Made by a program: the position numbers and the translations under genes. From Ornithodoros turicata (taxonomy: Eukaryota; Arthropoda; Arachnida; Ixodida; Argasidae): 64,000 bases of DNA. The stretch lies in the NCBI RefSeq assembly GCF_037126465.1, contig NC_088201.1:224632016-224696015 (forward strand). The letters run 5' to 3'. Under the pieces are notes generated by a model. That model was not told the origin of the DNA, ran no database searches, and saw only the letters and a program-made list of their open reading frames with translations. This document shows positions 23,301-32,259 of this stretch, piece after piece. Each line of letters opens with the position of its first letter. Positions within the stretch are counted from its first letter, which is position 1.

Positions 23301-24254
23301 TGGGTTGTTTCTCAACGGATGCAAGAGTGCCAGCACGCTATACTTGAAACACTCGTTTTCGTGATTCGGTGGAAGTTTGACGTTTGTGAGAGTCTTTCGT
23401 TTTCTTTTTAGCAGCTCGGGAAGCTCGATCGTGCACCCAATCCGCTTCGGTTTTAAGCGCGTTAGTTTTAAGTCGACACATTGGACGTCGTTCGAGGTGA
23501 AACTAGACCCTTCTCTCGCATAGTTTTCAACGCGTTGCGAGGATTCTGCGATAGCAGCATTTATCGCGCCTTCGATTTCTTGACGGTTATGAACCACTCT
23601 CATGTGAACGTTCACGTGAAGGAGATGAGAAGTCAACCCGTCGGCTCCGTCCTTAATCATGAGCGCTTTCGAGCACAGACAAAATTTGAAAGGCATGGGA
23701 TATGCTTCGTGGACACGCTTGATTACTGGAGCTATGCTCGGTAGATAGAGTCGCAAATCGTCGACGTTGTCATCGTGCGGGGAACAGAGAAGCGTGTACC
23801 TAGTAGCCGTTCCGTCAAATGCCTCGTCTGTGACAAAGAAAGGAAGGAGTCGTCTCTCCGTGACGGAGGGATGATTCTCTACGACGTGTTCTCGTAATTC
23901 AACGATTCTACGACCCTGGACAGGCTCAGCTTCGTTTCGAAATTCTGGGCTTGCATCTGGTGATTCATCTCTAACCCTACCAGACAGAGGAATGAAATCT
24001 GCATACGACTGATCCCCTTCCCACATGAGCAATTCGTCTGCATTGTCATGTCCATCTAGGGGTTCGTCGTCGTCGTCCGTTTCACTTATTACGAAAGGTG
24101 GACTACTGACTCTGTCGTCGTCGTCATCGTCTGAAAGGATGACTGGGCTGTTACCGAGATTCTCTATTCTAGCTTCGTGCTCTCTTTCTACGGCCACGAG
24201 CATGGCATCAATGGGGTCGTACTGACATACGAGACAGCGCGGCACTGCGGTCAA
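20314..24254 (-). pseudogene. polB: Protein-primed family-B DNA polymerase (one frameshift, one intron)
   Basis: About 1,280 codons in two frames that change at about 22176; the first (24254-22083) also runs on past the break. The first holds an acidic N-terminus, a Cys/His finger (YCEKCTSGYG), Exo I (LDTES, about residue 471), an HNH-like Cys/His cluster (CEFC...HHDH...CNLTC) and Exo II (HNLQYDLS). The second (from about 22130 down to 20427) holds Exo III (YVTLDACQLCDV), motif A (DVNSLYP), motif B (MSNSTFGKSIQN) and motif C (YSDTDSI). All catalytic motifs are present. The 5' frame opens at a TTG; the first ATG is at 24203. A 60-bp GT-AG intron (20426-20367) precedes a 17-codon last exon ending at 20314, with AATAAAAG near 20270. 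A minus-strand TATAAAAGG at 24533-24541 is the likely promoter. Confidence 0.93.
20367..20426 (-). other. Short intron near the PolB C-terminus
   Basis: Donor GTAAGC at 20426-20421 and acceptor CTTTGTGCAG ending at 20367, 60 bp. Without splicing the frame stops after about two more codons; with splicing it continues for 17 codons to a stop, followed by a polyadenylation signal. The length matches the other introns in this element (55-62 bp). Confidence 0.6.
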
Positions 24255-24844
24255 ACAAAATCTGTACGAGATTCCCCCTCACGAAACAATGCTCACTTTT
24301 CTCTTCAGTTGAGGAACGCTTGAGATTGATGATGAGAGAGGATGGGTTGAGTCCCTGTGTGTGTGTGCTCAGTATCATGCGGTGACAGCGGCTATTGGTT
24401 CCTGAAAAACAATTTCATGCATAGAATACACTTTCACAGCAGAGACGGTCAACTTACATTTTGCTCCACGTCGTGGATGGATGGATGGATGCCCCTCGTG
24501 GGCTTCCTGTCAATCGTCGTAGAACCAGCGCACCTTTTATAGTCGCTACACCGCTGTCCTCCTCCTCGCATTGCGACGGTGTCGTCTGTACTTTGACCAC
24601 CCCGCCTTCCGTCTTTCGCGCCTTTTTGCGATGTCGCATATGACAATGATGTCATCGACGTTGAATAAAACATTACACTAATTTCTAGCTAACACTCTGG
24701 GACGACTTGTATATGACGACGAGAAGACCCAGAGTGGGATTCGAACCCAGGATCCTTCTACACTGGGCGCGACACACTAACCACCAGTCTAATTTGTACT
24801 GCGTGACGTTTTTCGTATTGCGGGGTTCGTGTCGACACACGTCA
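24255..24844. promoter_or_regulatory. Divergent promoter/leader region between PolB and the accessory genes
   Basis: The minus strand has TATAAAAGG (24533-24541), then a possible leader exon with GTAAGT donor at 24457-24452 and a TTTTTCAG acceptor near 24400, suggesting a spliced PolB leader. A GGATGGATGG tract lies at 24475-24490. A tRNA-like remnant sits at about 24718-24790. No coding region of its own. Confidence 0.5.
24718..24790 (-). mobile_element. tRNA-like remnant inside the Polinton
   Basis: The minus strand reads CTGGTGGTTAGTGTGTCGCG (A-box region) and GGTTCGAATCCCACTCTGGG (B box and T arm). It lacks a clean acceptor stem, so a SINE head is likelier than a working tRNA gene. Confidence 0.4.
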
Positions 24845-24894
24845 CAACATGTTCAAACACGTCCAGACATGTTCAGACATGTTCAATGACGTCA
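24845..24894 (+). promoter_or_regulatory. Cassette 1: four contiguous p53-like decamers + CRE
   Basis: Decamers at 24845, 24855, 24865 and 24875 follow RRRCWWGYYY: two perfect (AGACATGTTC, twice in tandem) and two with one mismatch. They abut with no spacer and are followed by AA and a perfect CRE, TGACGTCA, at 24887-24894. Confidence 0.65.
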
Positions 24895-24958
24895 TAGAGA
24901 GGAAGAGAGAGGAACGAGTGTGTCCAGGGGCGACTTCGACGGTTCGCCGCCCGTGTCC

Positions 24959-25008
24959 GAACATGTTCAAACACGTCTTAACATGTTCGAACACGTTCAA
25001 TGACGTCA
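24959..25008 (+). promoter_or_regulatory. Cassette 2: four contiguous p53-like decamers + CRE
   Basis: Decamers at 24959 (GAACATGTTC, perfect), 24969, 24979 and 24989 (one mismatch each), then AA and a perfect TGACGTCA at 25001-25008. Same order and spacing as cassette 1, 114 bp upstream. A TATA box (25034-25040) follows 26 bp later. Confidence 0.65.
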
Positions 25009-25033
25009 TAGAGAGTGAGTGGAAAAGCTTTAC

Positions 25034-25040
25034 TATAAAT
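25034..25040 (+). promoter_or_regulatory. TATA box of the accessory transcription unit
   Basis: TATAAAT, 38 bp upstream of the gene A ATG (25078), with an initiator-like TCATTCT near 25062. Confidence 0.6.
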
Positions 25041-25077
25041 GACGAAGCGAACGTTCGATCGTCATTCTCGTACCATC

Positions 25078-25459
25078 ATGATCAGCTTGGTAGATCCTCG
25101 TAAGTAATACCCACGACGTCATCATCGTCGAAATGTTTGAAGAGTTTCGTTTCCAGCGTACAACACTTTTGCTGCGCGTGAAGTCGGTTTTTTCCCGCCT
25201 CACATATTTCGGGAGATTGGCAGCGCCCGCTTCTTCTGCACCAGTTGCGGTGGATTGTGGTCCAAAGGTACGCTTCCTCGTTCTTTTTTAATACGTTCTA
25301 TAATCGTTCACATTTTTTTCAGAGCAAAAGCATTGGACGGACCGATTGATTCGCCCGTTTCTCGGCTGTCGGACGGTGCCGTTCGACGTACGTTGCGAAG
25401 GACTTCGACTATTGAAGGAAGATCGAGAAGATGGACCATCAGTGTCACTCTGTGACTGA
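25078..25459 (+). CDS. Accessory gene A: small spliced Cys protein, unknown family
   Basis: Proposed exons 25078-25099, 25157-25267 and 25323-25459; introns 57 bp (GTAAGT...TTCCAG) and 55 bp (GTACGC...TTTTCAG). They give 89 aa without stops. The core is CTSCGGLWS, a short spacer, then HWTDRLIRPFLGC, closely matching gene B. The pairing of good splice sites with conserved residues on both sides of intron 2 supports the model. The CxxC plus later Cys could bind zinc, but that is inference. Its last 29 nt overlap the start of gene B in another frame. No known family recognised. Confidence 0.65.
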
Positions 25460-25735
25460 AGAAGATTGTACGTGTGTGTGTGTGTTTGAGATATAAAAAC
25501 ACGTGTTTCTCACACTCCTTTCGTTGCAGATTACGAATGGCTACTGACGGGAGATCTACCTCTGGTCCTAAACTTCAAACCTCCTCCGAAGACCTTCTTT
25601 TTGCGAATCGGCGATCAACTGACTACCTGTCGCTGCGGTGGACTCTGGTCGAGAAGCCCCAGCCATTGGTTAGACTCGAGCCTTCGTCCGTATTTGGGCT
25701 GCCTTCCCGGCTACGAAACCAAAGCTGGAGCCTAA
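25431..25735 (+). CDS. Accessory gene B: paralogue of gene A
   Basis: Proposed exons 25431-25467 and 25530-25735 with a 62-bp intron (GTACGT...CGTTGCAG), giving 80 aa. The core CRCGGLWS...HWLDSSLRPYLGC is clearly the same domain as gene A, but the N-terminal part (YEWLLTGDLPLVLNFKPPP) is different. AATAAA follows near 25753. No separate strong promoter is seen upstream of 25431; a shared transcript with alternative splicing from the gene A promoter is possible. Confidence 0.65.
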
Positions 25736-25789
25736 TTCATGTGTAACGAGAAATAAAAAAAGGTTGTCTACTCTCATTCCGTCTCAGTC

Positions 25790-26176
25790 ATGACGCCCGA
25801 GCAGAGGTTTGCCACCTTTGTGCAAACACGAATGTATCGGGACTTGCTGCAATTACGCGATTATATTCACGGCGATAGCTGCGAGGGAGACTTTCGCTCG
25901 ATTCTCAAGACGATACCCTTACGTCTGTTCACCGTCAGTGGGAAGATTGCAAAGAAAATGAAGCGTTTCGTAGATTACAAGCTCGAGCTGTTGGAAATGT
26001 ATAGACGAGGAGAGACAGTCGACCCGTGTCTCATCAACGCGGGTTTCAACCGACCTATCGTCCGTCGCTACTGGCTTCTCCACACATCCCTCGACGTCAC
26101 GGTGCAGACCGGCGACGACGAGCGTCGGGTCAGCACGTTGGAAGATCGTCTCGCAAGGGTCTTGTGTATGTCGTGA
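25790..26176 (+). CDS. Accessory gene C, unknown function
   Basis: Intact 128-aa ORF (MTPEQRF...), basic in the middle (KIAKKMKRF) with the conserved LINAGFNRPIVRR segment. An intact, AT-rich homologue lies at 5403-5038. A pyrimidine-rich acceptor-like CTCATTCCGTCTCAG sits 3 nt before the ATG, so the coding exon may be spliced to an upstream leader. AATAAA follows at about 26179. Last gene of the rightward accessory unit; it converges with the protease. Confidence 0.8.
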   Translation: MTPEQRFATFVQTRMYRDLLQLRDYIHGDSCEGDFRSILKTIPLRLFTVSGKIAKKMKRFVDYKLELLEMYRRGETVDPCLINAGFNRPIVRRYWLLHTSLDVTVQTGDDERRVSTLEDRLARVLCMS

Positions 26177-26195
26177 AAAAATAAATAGTCTATTT

Positions 26196-26635
26196 TTATG
26201 AAACGAGTTCGCTCACGAGGAGACGTTTTATTGTTTCGTCATTCTCTTCGAGGTTACAGGAAAACATGGATACACAATTTTTCAAGCTGTAGCGTTTCGA
26301 CATGCGCGTGGCTACGTAGATACAAAAAAGCCCGCAGTAAGGCGAAAAAGGCGATTGAATACACTTGTCGTTATACTCGTCCACTACAGGTAAAGTCCTT
26401 CGAAGGTTTGCTTCGATGGGGGGAAGTCCGTAGCTGTCGAAAAACACGGCAGACTCGTCGTAGTTTTTCAGGTAGAGCACCCAGTCCTGCCCGCGCCTTC
26501 TTCGCTCTTCGGTATTGATGATTAAATAGCCGGGCTTGCGTAAAACGAAGGCTTCGTCGGAAGCGCAAATGCCTCTCAGCATGGAGGAAGCGAGGGGTTC
26601 AGGGACACGAGTTCCAAGATGTCGCTCTCGTACAT
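26196..26635 (-). pseudogene. Adenain-like capsid maturation protease, His lost and N-terminus frameshifted
   Basis: The region from the LRGICASDEAF motif onward matches the Polinton/adenovirus cysteine protease (C48-like fold): GYLIINTEE, the FFDSYG acidic position, then IQSPFSPYCGLFCIYV with the Gln and catalytic Cys. Where the family has HW, this protein reads GQDWVLYL, so the catalytic His appears replaced. The likely start is the ATG at 26635, 7 nt after the capsid stop, but that frame shifts near 26580. The product would cleave capsid precursors. Confidence 0.85.
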
Positions 26636-26641
26636 ATTTTC

Positions 26642-27941
26642 TTATGAGAAGGTGACCGTACGGTCCTTGTCGACGCACATGAGCTTGGGACACTCGGAAA
26701 TTAAGAGGACGGTGACCGCGTGTGGAAGGGCTTTAGCGAAGCGTAATTGCAGGCGAACGTTTCCTTTTCGCCACTCGTTCAAATGCGAAGGAGAAGAACA
26801 CTTGTCCACGTCCAGGTTGAAGTAGAGAAGGAACCCGTTCATTTTAAATCGCTCGTAGCTATACTTGAAATGTTTCTCTCCCAGTTCTTGCAAGAAGTTA
26901 AAGTAGGGAATTTTGACGAGGTCGTTCTGAAAGTCGTACTCGGCTCGCACTTGTTGGCCGTCCACGGAGAGCATCGAATGAGACAGGTCGTAATGGCGGA
27001 ATTTGTAGGGGTTCGATTGGATGTCGCCGAGAAAGTCGGACGTGGCGAGCAGGGCGACGCATAATTTGGAAGGTACCCTTTCGGGGTAAACGTTTTCAAA
27101 GTGAGCGTCCAAGCTCCCGGCACTCAAGCTCCGCACCTTGGTTTCCAATCCGCGTAACACGTAGATGGCTGGCGTGGTCTGAAGCCGCCGCTTGTATTCC
27201 AAAAACAGGGAAGGTGCCAGCATCACCTGTTTGAAGTGTAACGTCATTTCTTTAATGTCCACCTCGTAATTGTACGTTTTCTTGTCGTTGGGGACCGATA
27301 CGAGTTTAAATTCGTCGTTGCTTAATAGGAAAACGACGCGAATTTCGACGGCAGGTACCATCAGGCGCGGCTGTTGAAACAGGTCGGTATTGATCTGACC
27401 GACCAGGTTAAAGTATTTTCCACCCTTCGTCGCTTCGTAACGTTGTTTCGGACCGCGAGACGAGACGTCGTAATCGTTCTTTAAATGTTCGTCGTCCTCG
27501 ACATAGAGTCCAGCCGCGTGCACTGTTTCTTAAGCCATGGGCGTGGAATGAAGCACGACGTCCAAAATACTCCTGTAGGCGTATAACTCATTGGAACTGA
27601 CGAGCTTGCTTGTTCGCATAAACGGTGACTGTCTTAAACATGCCGCTCAACAGGTGGTTTATTGGGAAAACGACATCTTTCTCGTCCATTTCTTCCCCGT
27701 GGTCGCGAACAATGCGCACGGTCAAAGACACAAAACTGCCGTAGAGATCCAAGTGTGCCCTTTGCAAATTTTGAATAGAAAATTCGATTACGGAATTATT
27801 TACCCCGTTGATCGGATAAAAGAGTTGGTACGAAGTATCTTCCACGCCGTATTGAATGGAAGGGGGTTCGAATATCATCACGTCACTCGTAAGACAATGC
27901 GGTGACCGTTGCGTCTGTATTTTTGCTTTCGTTGACGTCAT
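26642..27941 (-). pseudogene. mcp: Major capsid protein, double jelly roll (frameshift + in-frame stop)
   Basis: The N-terminal part (27941-27588) shows the family opening: an EPPS-type start, DLYGSFVSLTVRIVRD, and VVFPINHLLSGMFKTVTVYAN. The C-terminal part (27523-26642, 293 aa) contains KYFNLVGQINTDLFQQPRLM, NPYKFRHYDLSHSMLSVDGQ, GFLLYFNLDVD and a closing GNVRLQLRF strand. Between them the reading frame shifts near 27605, then meets a TAA near 27535 where family members continue. Total about 430 codons, the expected size. Role: capsomer subunit of a predicted icosahedral virion. Confidence 0.9.
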
Positions 27942-27971
27942 GATGGAGCGCGCGCAGCAGATGTGTGACCT

Positions 27972-28304
27972 TCACGGCGTACCAAAGATATCTGCAGGTG
28001 CGTCGTGTGTCGGCGCCTTTTGTTGTCTTTTGCGGCGTTTCTTTCCATTGTTGTTGTTTCCAGAGCCCTCCATGGAATCCAGCACGTCTCTCCCCGTTGC
28101 TATGGCCGTCTTTTTGACTGCGCGCGATATTCCTTCGCCATCGGCCAAATTCCGCGCCAAGCGCTTCAACGTTCTCTTGGCGATCGGTTTTATTTGCTGC
28201 CAGATGGGAACGATAAACTTGGATATGTTGCTCAACACACCGCCCCCTCGTTGGAAAAGGGGTCCCGTGTACACGGGAATTATTTTGGGGGAATTACGGT
28301 ACAT
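27972..28304 (-). CDS. pVI-like small virion protein (intact, 110 aa)
   Basis: MYRNSPKIIPVY, then a Gly-rich turn (QRGGG), an amphipathic helix (IWQQIKPIAKRTLKRLARNL) and a basic C-terminus (GKKRRKRQQK). The position between the capsid and penton genes, the RGGG motif and the amphipathic helix match the small conserved Polinton protein usually compared with adenovirus pVI. Its ATG overlaps the penton gene end by about 11 nt. Intact, unlike its neighbours. Confidence 0.6.
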   Translation of the reverse strand: MYRNSPKIIPVYTGPLFQRGGGVLSNISKFIVPIWQQIKPIAKRTLKRLARNLADGEGISRAVKKTAIATGRDVLDSMEGSGNNNNGKKRRKRQQKAPTHDAPADIFGTP

Positions 28305-29569
28305 ATTTGAAATGCAACGTTAGATTGGTTCTGCCTTTGGACCGCAACGGCAAACGTCTTCCCGTTTCGTCCGCGAGAACGGTCGTCACTGAAGGAATTT
28401 CGAATTGAGACAGGTTAAAATACTGGATTTAATCTAACGTGTAGGTGACGACATGCTTGTCTTTCTCATAATAAAAGGGTAGTATTTTTAGTATAGTTTT
28501 TTTCCCGCTCCCCACGTACGTGGGTTCCACGATATCCGTGTAGACGATTATGTTGTGAAACGGGGGTTCCAGGAGTACCTCGACTGAGCTCGTGGCATCC
28601 TCTTCCTCTCCGTAAACACGGTACGCGATTCGAAGCCCAAAAGCACGGCCAGGTACTCGGAAAGTCTTTGGGTGGAGGTGCCCTCGGAAAGCCGAATTTT
28701 ACATTTCTGTTCGGTTCCGTCGAAGCTGAAGCGCGCGCGTTCCCCTACGCGCTGGTTAATCGCATTTAGAAGTGCTTGCGGCATCGCATAATAGCCGGGA
28801 GGCAGATGCACTTGCAAAGATCGAGGAATTTTCGTCTTGATCGTGAAAGAAAATCGGCGCGCTACGGGGAGAGAGACGCGTAGCGTTTCTTCGTGTCCCT
28901 CGACGGGTGTGAGATGTAGCAGCTTGACAAAGGGTTGCGGCACGTGCAACCCTTTCGGTGTTTTCAGAGAGTAGACGTTGTCCGCGAATTCTAGCGAGGC
29001 GTCCAGCTTGTGCGTCTGGAAATACTTGTTGAGTGTGTTCCGTAGGGACGTGGTTTCCGAATTCAGAGTGACGTCGCCGAAAGCGACGGGTGCGGCGTGC
29101 TCCAATAAGATGGAGGTGGCTTCGCGTTTGCTCAATTTGGGAGGCTTCACTGCACGACCTGCTTCGCGGGACGCTAGCGAGGCGTCGAGCGCCTGTGCGA
29201 GCCGAGGGTCCAATTCCACGGCTTTCACGTCCACGGGTAAGACGAAGTCGTATCGCGATTTATTGTACGCGAAAGAAACGTTGAATTCCGAAAGGGCTTT
29301 TCCCAAATCCCTCTCGAGATCCGAGGTGACACGAAAAGTTCTGCCAGCTTCGACCACGTCCTCGAAAGAAACCTCGATTTTCGCATCTTGCCTTTCGTAC
29401 CCGATATTTAAAAATCGTTACTTATGCTGAGATCCATCAGACCGACTTTATACCGATTCGAGAGCTGAAGCGGACTATCGAAAGCTACCGTGAAGGCGTT
29501 GAGTTTATTCGAGGGAAACTTATCCATGCTGGCGTTTGAGAGCAGGTGGACGTAGATGTCTGACATCAT
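28294..29569 (-). pseudogene. Penton-like minor capsid protein (two frameshifts + in-frame stop)
   Basis: The start overlaps the integrase stop (ATG at 29569/29566). The first segment has the family opening SDIYVHLLSNASMDKFPSNK and YKVGLMDLSIS. The frame changes at a T run near 29408, continues as the long 269-codon segment to about 28615, then changes again. It ends in a segment with NLSQFEIPSV and a typical terminal LTLHF, stopping at 28294. An in-frame TAA lies near 28427. Single-jelly-roll vertex protein by family; broken here in at least three places. Confidence 0.85.
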
Positions 29570-30623
29570 TTCCCAATCTTGACCACGTCGCTGCTCGGAA
29601 CCCAACTGTCGTGTTCTTTGTCGTAACCGAACCAGCGAACCAAGGAGAAGCTCTGACCGTTCACTTGCTTCTTTCTCAGCTCTTTCGTTACTGGCCAAGG
29701 CTGATTGGCGTCTCGGGTTACGACGAGTACCTCCTCCGGGTAGAAAGATCCGTCCACTTCCTTACCCCGGTAATCTTCGAGGTGTACGACGGGAGGAGAG
29801 GTGTCTCTCAGGCTGGAGACGGTGAAAATCTGAGGCGACCAACTCCCTTCCGAGCTCTTATGAAAACCTTTTCTGTGTAGTAGGACCCTCACTTTATCCC
29901 CCAGTTTGAGCTTCTTTTTCACGGAGGGTACGACGGGATTCCCATTTATCTTATTGAACAGCTCCAATTCGTTTTCGGGCGTGACTTCGGACGGGCTGAT
30001 GCCCAAAGTCCTGTGTTTGGTGGTGTTGTAGTCGCGCACGATCTTGGGAAGCGCGGAAACGAAGTGGTATTTTTCCGTTACTCTAAAATAACGGAATATT
30101 CTGTCGCGTAAAGTGCGTATGACGCGTTCTGCCTGCGACGCTTTGATTACTGGAGGAAGGTCGAATACATGTGTACCTTCTTTCGTGAGAGATACTCCTT
30201 GACGGTCTTGTTGTAGAATTCCCCGCCTCTGTCGCAAAAGATGCGTGTAGGTACGTTACCTCCCCGAAAAAGTCTTATCATGGCCCTTTTCATTTCGGCG
30301 GGGCGCTTCGTCTTTAGTGGGAGGGTGCGCAGAAAGCGGGAGAGGGAATCGATTGCCACGAGAATGTAGCGGTAGCCACCGTTGAATCTCTTGTATTTTG
30401 AAAAATCGGCGAGATCCGTTTGCCACACGTCGTTGATCTTGAGCGCGATGATGCGTCTCCTATTAAACTTTCTTCTGACCGGATGGTGGAGCGTGTAGGC
30501 ATCCAGCTTTCTGAGAATGGCGAGAGCCTTCTTTTTGCTCAAGTGATGCGCTTTTCTATAGCGTTCCACACCCCCCAAACCACCCTCTGGTTTCTCATAT
30601 CCCTCCATAAGTCGTCCACGCAA
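29566..30623 (-). pseudogene. Chromodomain DDE integrase, one frameshift
   Basis: The N-terminal part (GGVERYRKAHHL, LDAYTLHHPVRRKF) and the first two catalytic Asp (VWQTDLADF, IFCDRGGEF) lie in the frame 30623-30147. The catalytic Glu (KASQAERVIRTL) and the C-terminal chromodomain (SLVRWFGYDKEHDSWVPSSD) lie in the frame ending at 29566. The break is at about 30150-30165, inside the DDE core between the second Asp and the Glu. The family integrates Polintons with 6-bp duplications, as seen here. A (CAG)n tract lies just upstream (30629-30650). Confidence 0.92.
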
Positions 30624-30735
30624 TGGAGGCCTGCTGCTGCTGCTGCTGTTGAGGCTCGCGAGATTTGGGTAGAGAAATCAGACGCAATAGTTGCGAGACT
30701 TTGGGGAACCAGGAAGGTTTCTTTCCCGTCTTACG

Positions 30736-31074
30736 CTACAACAAATAATTGACGAGTTCGTAAACGGAGGAGTGTCTGATGGGCTTGCCCGACACGGAGA
30801 CACAACCCTCGCGATCCCAGGAAAGAACCTTCTTTAATTCCGAGACGACCCTTTCCGCTTCCTCTTCGTCCACCTCTGGAGAGAGGAGCGAATAGTCAAA
30901 GTCATTTGTAGCGTCGGACGCCTTGTTTTTATTGTCGTAGGGGTCAAATCCGTACTGCTTGAGTATGCGATACAGTGCTTGCAGTATGAGTTTCACTTTG
31001 ACGTCATCACTCTCCTTCGAGGAAAGAATGTTTCCGATGGAGGAGGAGGTGGTCACTTCAATTCTCTTGGCCAT
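30736..31074 (-). CDS. 112-aa conserved-looking Polinton ORF, unknown function
   Basis: Intact frame starting MAKRIEVTTSS, acidic in the middle (EVDEEEAERVVSELKK) and ending IRHSSVYELVNYLL. The ending resembles a short motif often seen near the integrase gene of Polintons; that is from memory of the family and not tested. It overlaps the end of the pX-like gene by 17 nt. Confidence 0.55.
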   Translation of the reverse strand: MAKRIEVTTSSSIGNILSSKESDDVKVKLILQALYRILKQYGFDPYDNKNKASDATNDFDYSLLSPEVDEEEAERVVSELKKVLSWDREGCVSVSGKPIRHSSVYELVNYLL

Positions 31075-31402
31075 TGGCGAAAAGGTTCAACACGGTGGAA
31101 AGCAGGAGAGGAACCACCGATGAAAGAGCGCCCTGTCCTCGCTGCTGAGACAGATAGCGCTTCAAACGTTGCGGATTCTTGTGAATCTTTTTGTAGGCGA
31201 GCCGTCGTAAAAAGCGTTTGTGCTTCTTCAAACGCGCGAACGTATCTGGAGCTAGAGCCACCTTTCCGTTCAATACATTGAGGCAAATTTCGGAGAGGTG
31301 TTTCATGTCGGACGAGGACGAACATCTCAAGACGTCGCGACTGCGTGGAGGGGGTAGAGTGGAGAGTACTTTGAGTAAAGTGAGGTGAGGGCGGAGATTC
31401 AT
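31058..31402 (-). CDS. pX-like small basic protein (intact, 114 aa)
   Basis: A basic stretch FARLKKHKRFLRRLAYKK followed by RYLSQQRGQGALSSVVPLLL, the layout of the conserved Polinton protein likened to adenovirus core protein X. Its ATG overlaps the ATPase stop as ATGA (31402-31399). Role inferred: virion core or DNA-associated protein. Confidence 0.6.
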   Translation of the reverse strand: MNLRPHLTLLKVLSTLPPPRSRDVLRCSSSSDMKHLSEICLNVLNGKVALAPDTFARLKKHKRFLRRLAYKKIHKNPQRLKRYLSQQRGQGALSSVVPLLLSTVLNLFANGQEN

Positions 31403-32189
31403 TTCGGAGCGTAGATATATTGACGTTCTCCCGGAAAGATATTGCTATGCAACCTGTGATCCTCGTGGGTATAGTTGTGAAGATCCACGAGTAAATATGC
31501 GTGGAGCGACGACATCGCTTGTTTATATGCGTCCAGAAAATACTCCAATCTTTTTCTGCCAAATAGCTGTTGGCCGAAATGTTCCATCTGGTGCACGCTG
31601 CGCACGGTGCGCCACAGGACGACGTAACTGGCGTTGTAGGATATTGTTCTAAAAGGGCTACTGTCAAAAAAGATGTTTTGAACGAGTAAGAAGATCGATG
31701 CGTTGGCGTGGTGAGAACCCCGAATGAAAAGATCGGTTACCTCCTTCAAGGAACCGGCGTCGGTCATGTGATCGTCGACGACGATCATCGAGATCGCCGA
31801 AGCGGAGCTATACTGGATTCGGCAAGTCCAAGAGGAAGTCTTTCACGAAATCCTCGCACTTCTTCGTCGTGCCGATCCACTGCCCCGCTCCTCACGACTC
31901 GCGGCACTGCGGCCTTTCATGGACAGCGACCAGATCCGATCAGCATAGCGCGCGACGTGTCCCACTCTCGCGGTAGCTCCTTGGTAAATTTTACGGAGTC
32001 CCCGAATTCGTCCTGCATGCTAGGTGAAGCATATTTCTGCACGTAGAATATTTGTGACGGAGGCTTGTCCACCACGTCGTTCAGGTTCCTCAGCACGTTA
32101 GCAACGAAAGTAGATTTGCCACACATGGAGGGGCCGCTTAAGATACAGCGAAAGGGATGACGGAAACGAAAAGGTTCGGGGGAAGACAT
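31399..32189 (-). pseudogene. FtsK/HerA-type packaging ATPase, disrupted in the middle
   Basis: The start is the ATG at 32189 (MSSPEPFRFRHPF). Walker A (GPSMCGKST) is in the first segment, down to about 31925. Walker B (MIVVDDH) and the sensor-type segment (LFIRGSHHANASIFLLVQN) are in the second, 31788-31399. The roughly 130 bp between is open in no single frame and is longer than the family linker. It may be an insertion plus frameshifts; I tested for a short intron but found no model restoring the frame. Role: genome packaging into the capsid. Confidence 0.85.
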
Positions 32190-32259
32190 GTTGCGTGCGT
32201 ACACGTTGCACGAAGAGAAAGAAGAGACTGAGACTCGAAGAGAAATGCATCGCTTTTAT

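Noticed and set aside
24357..24673. Small ORFs in the PolB upstream region
   Set aside because: Driven by the GGAT repeat and leader sequence; no conserved features.
26642..28430. Recoded TAA codons in the capsid and penton genes
   Set aside because: Both stops sit in genes that also carry frameshifts, so ordinary decay is simpler than recoding.
31789..31925. Intron in the ATPase gene (GTGAGG...TATAG, minus strand)
   Set aside because: Removing it does not restore a continuous frame from Walker A to Walker B; the upstream frame already stops.
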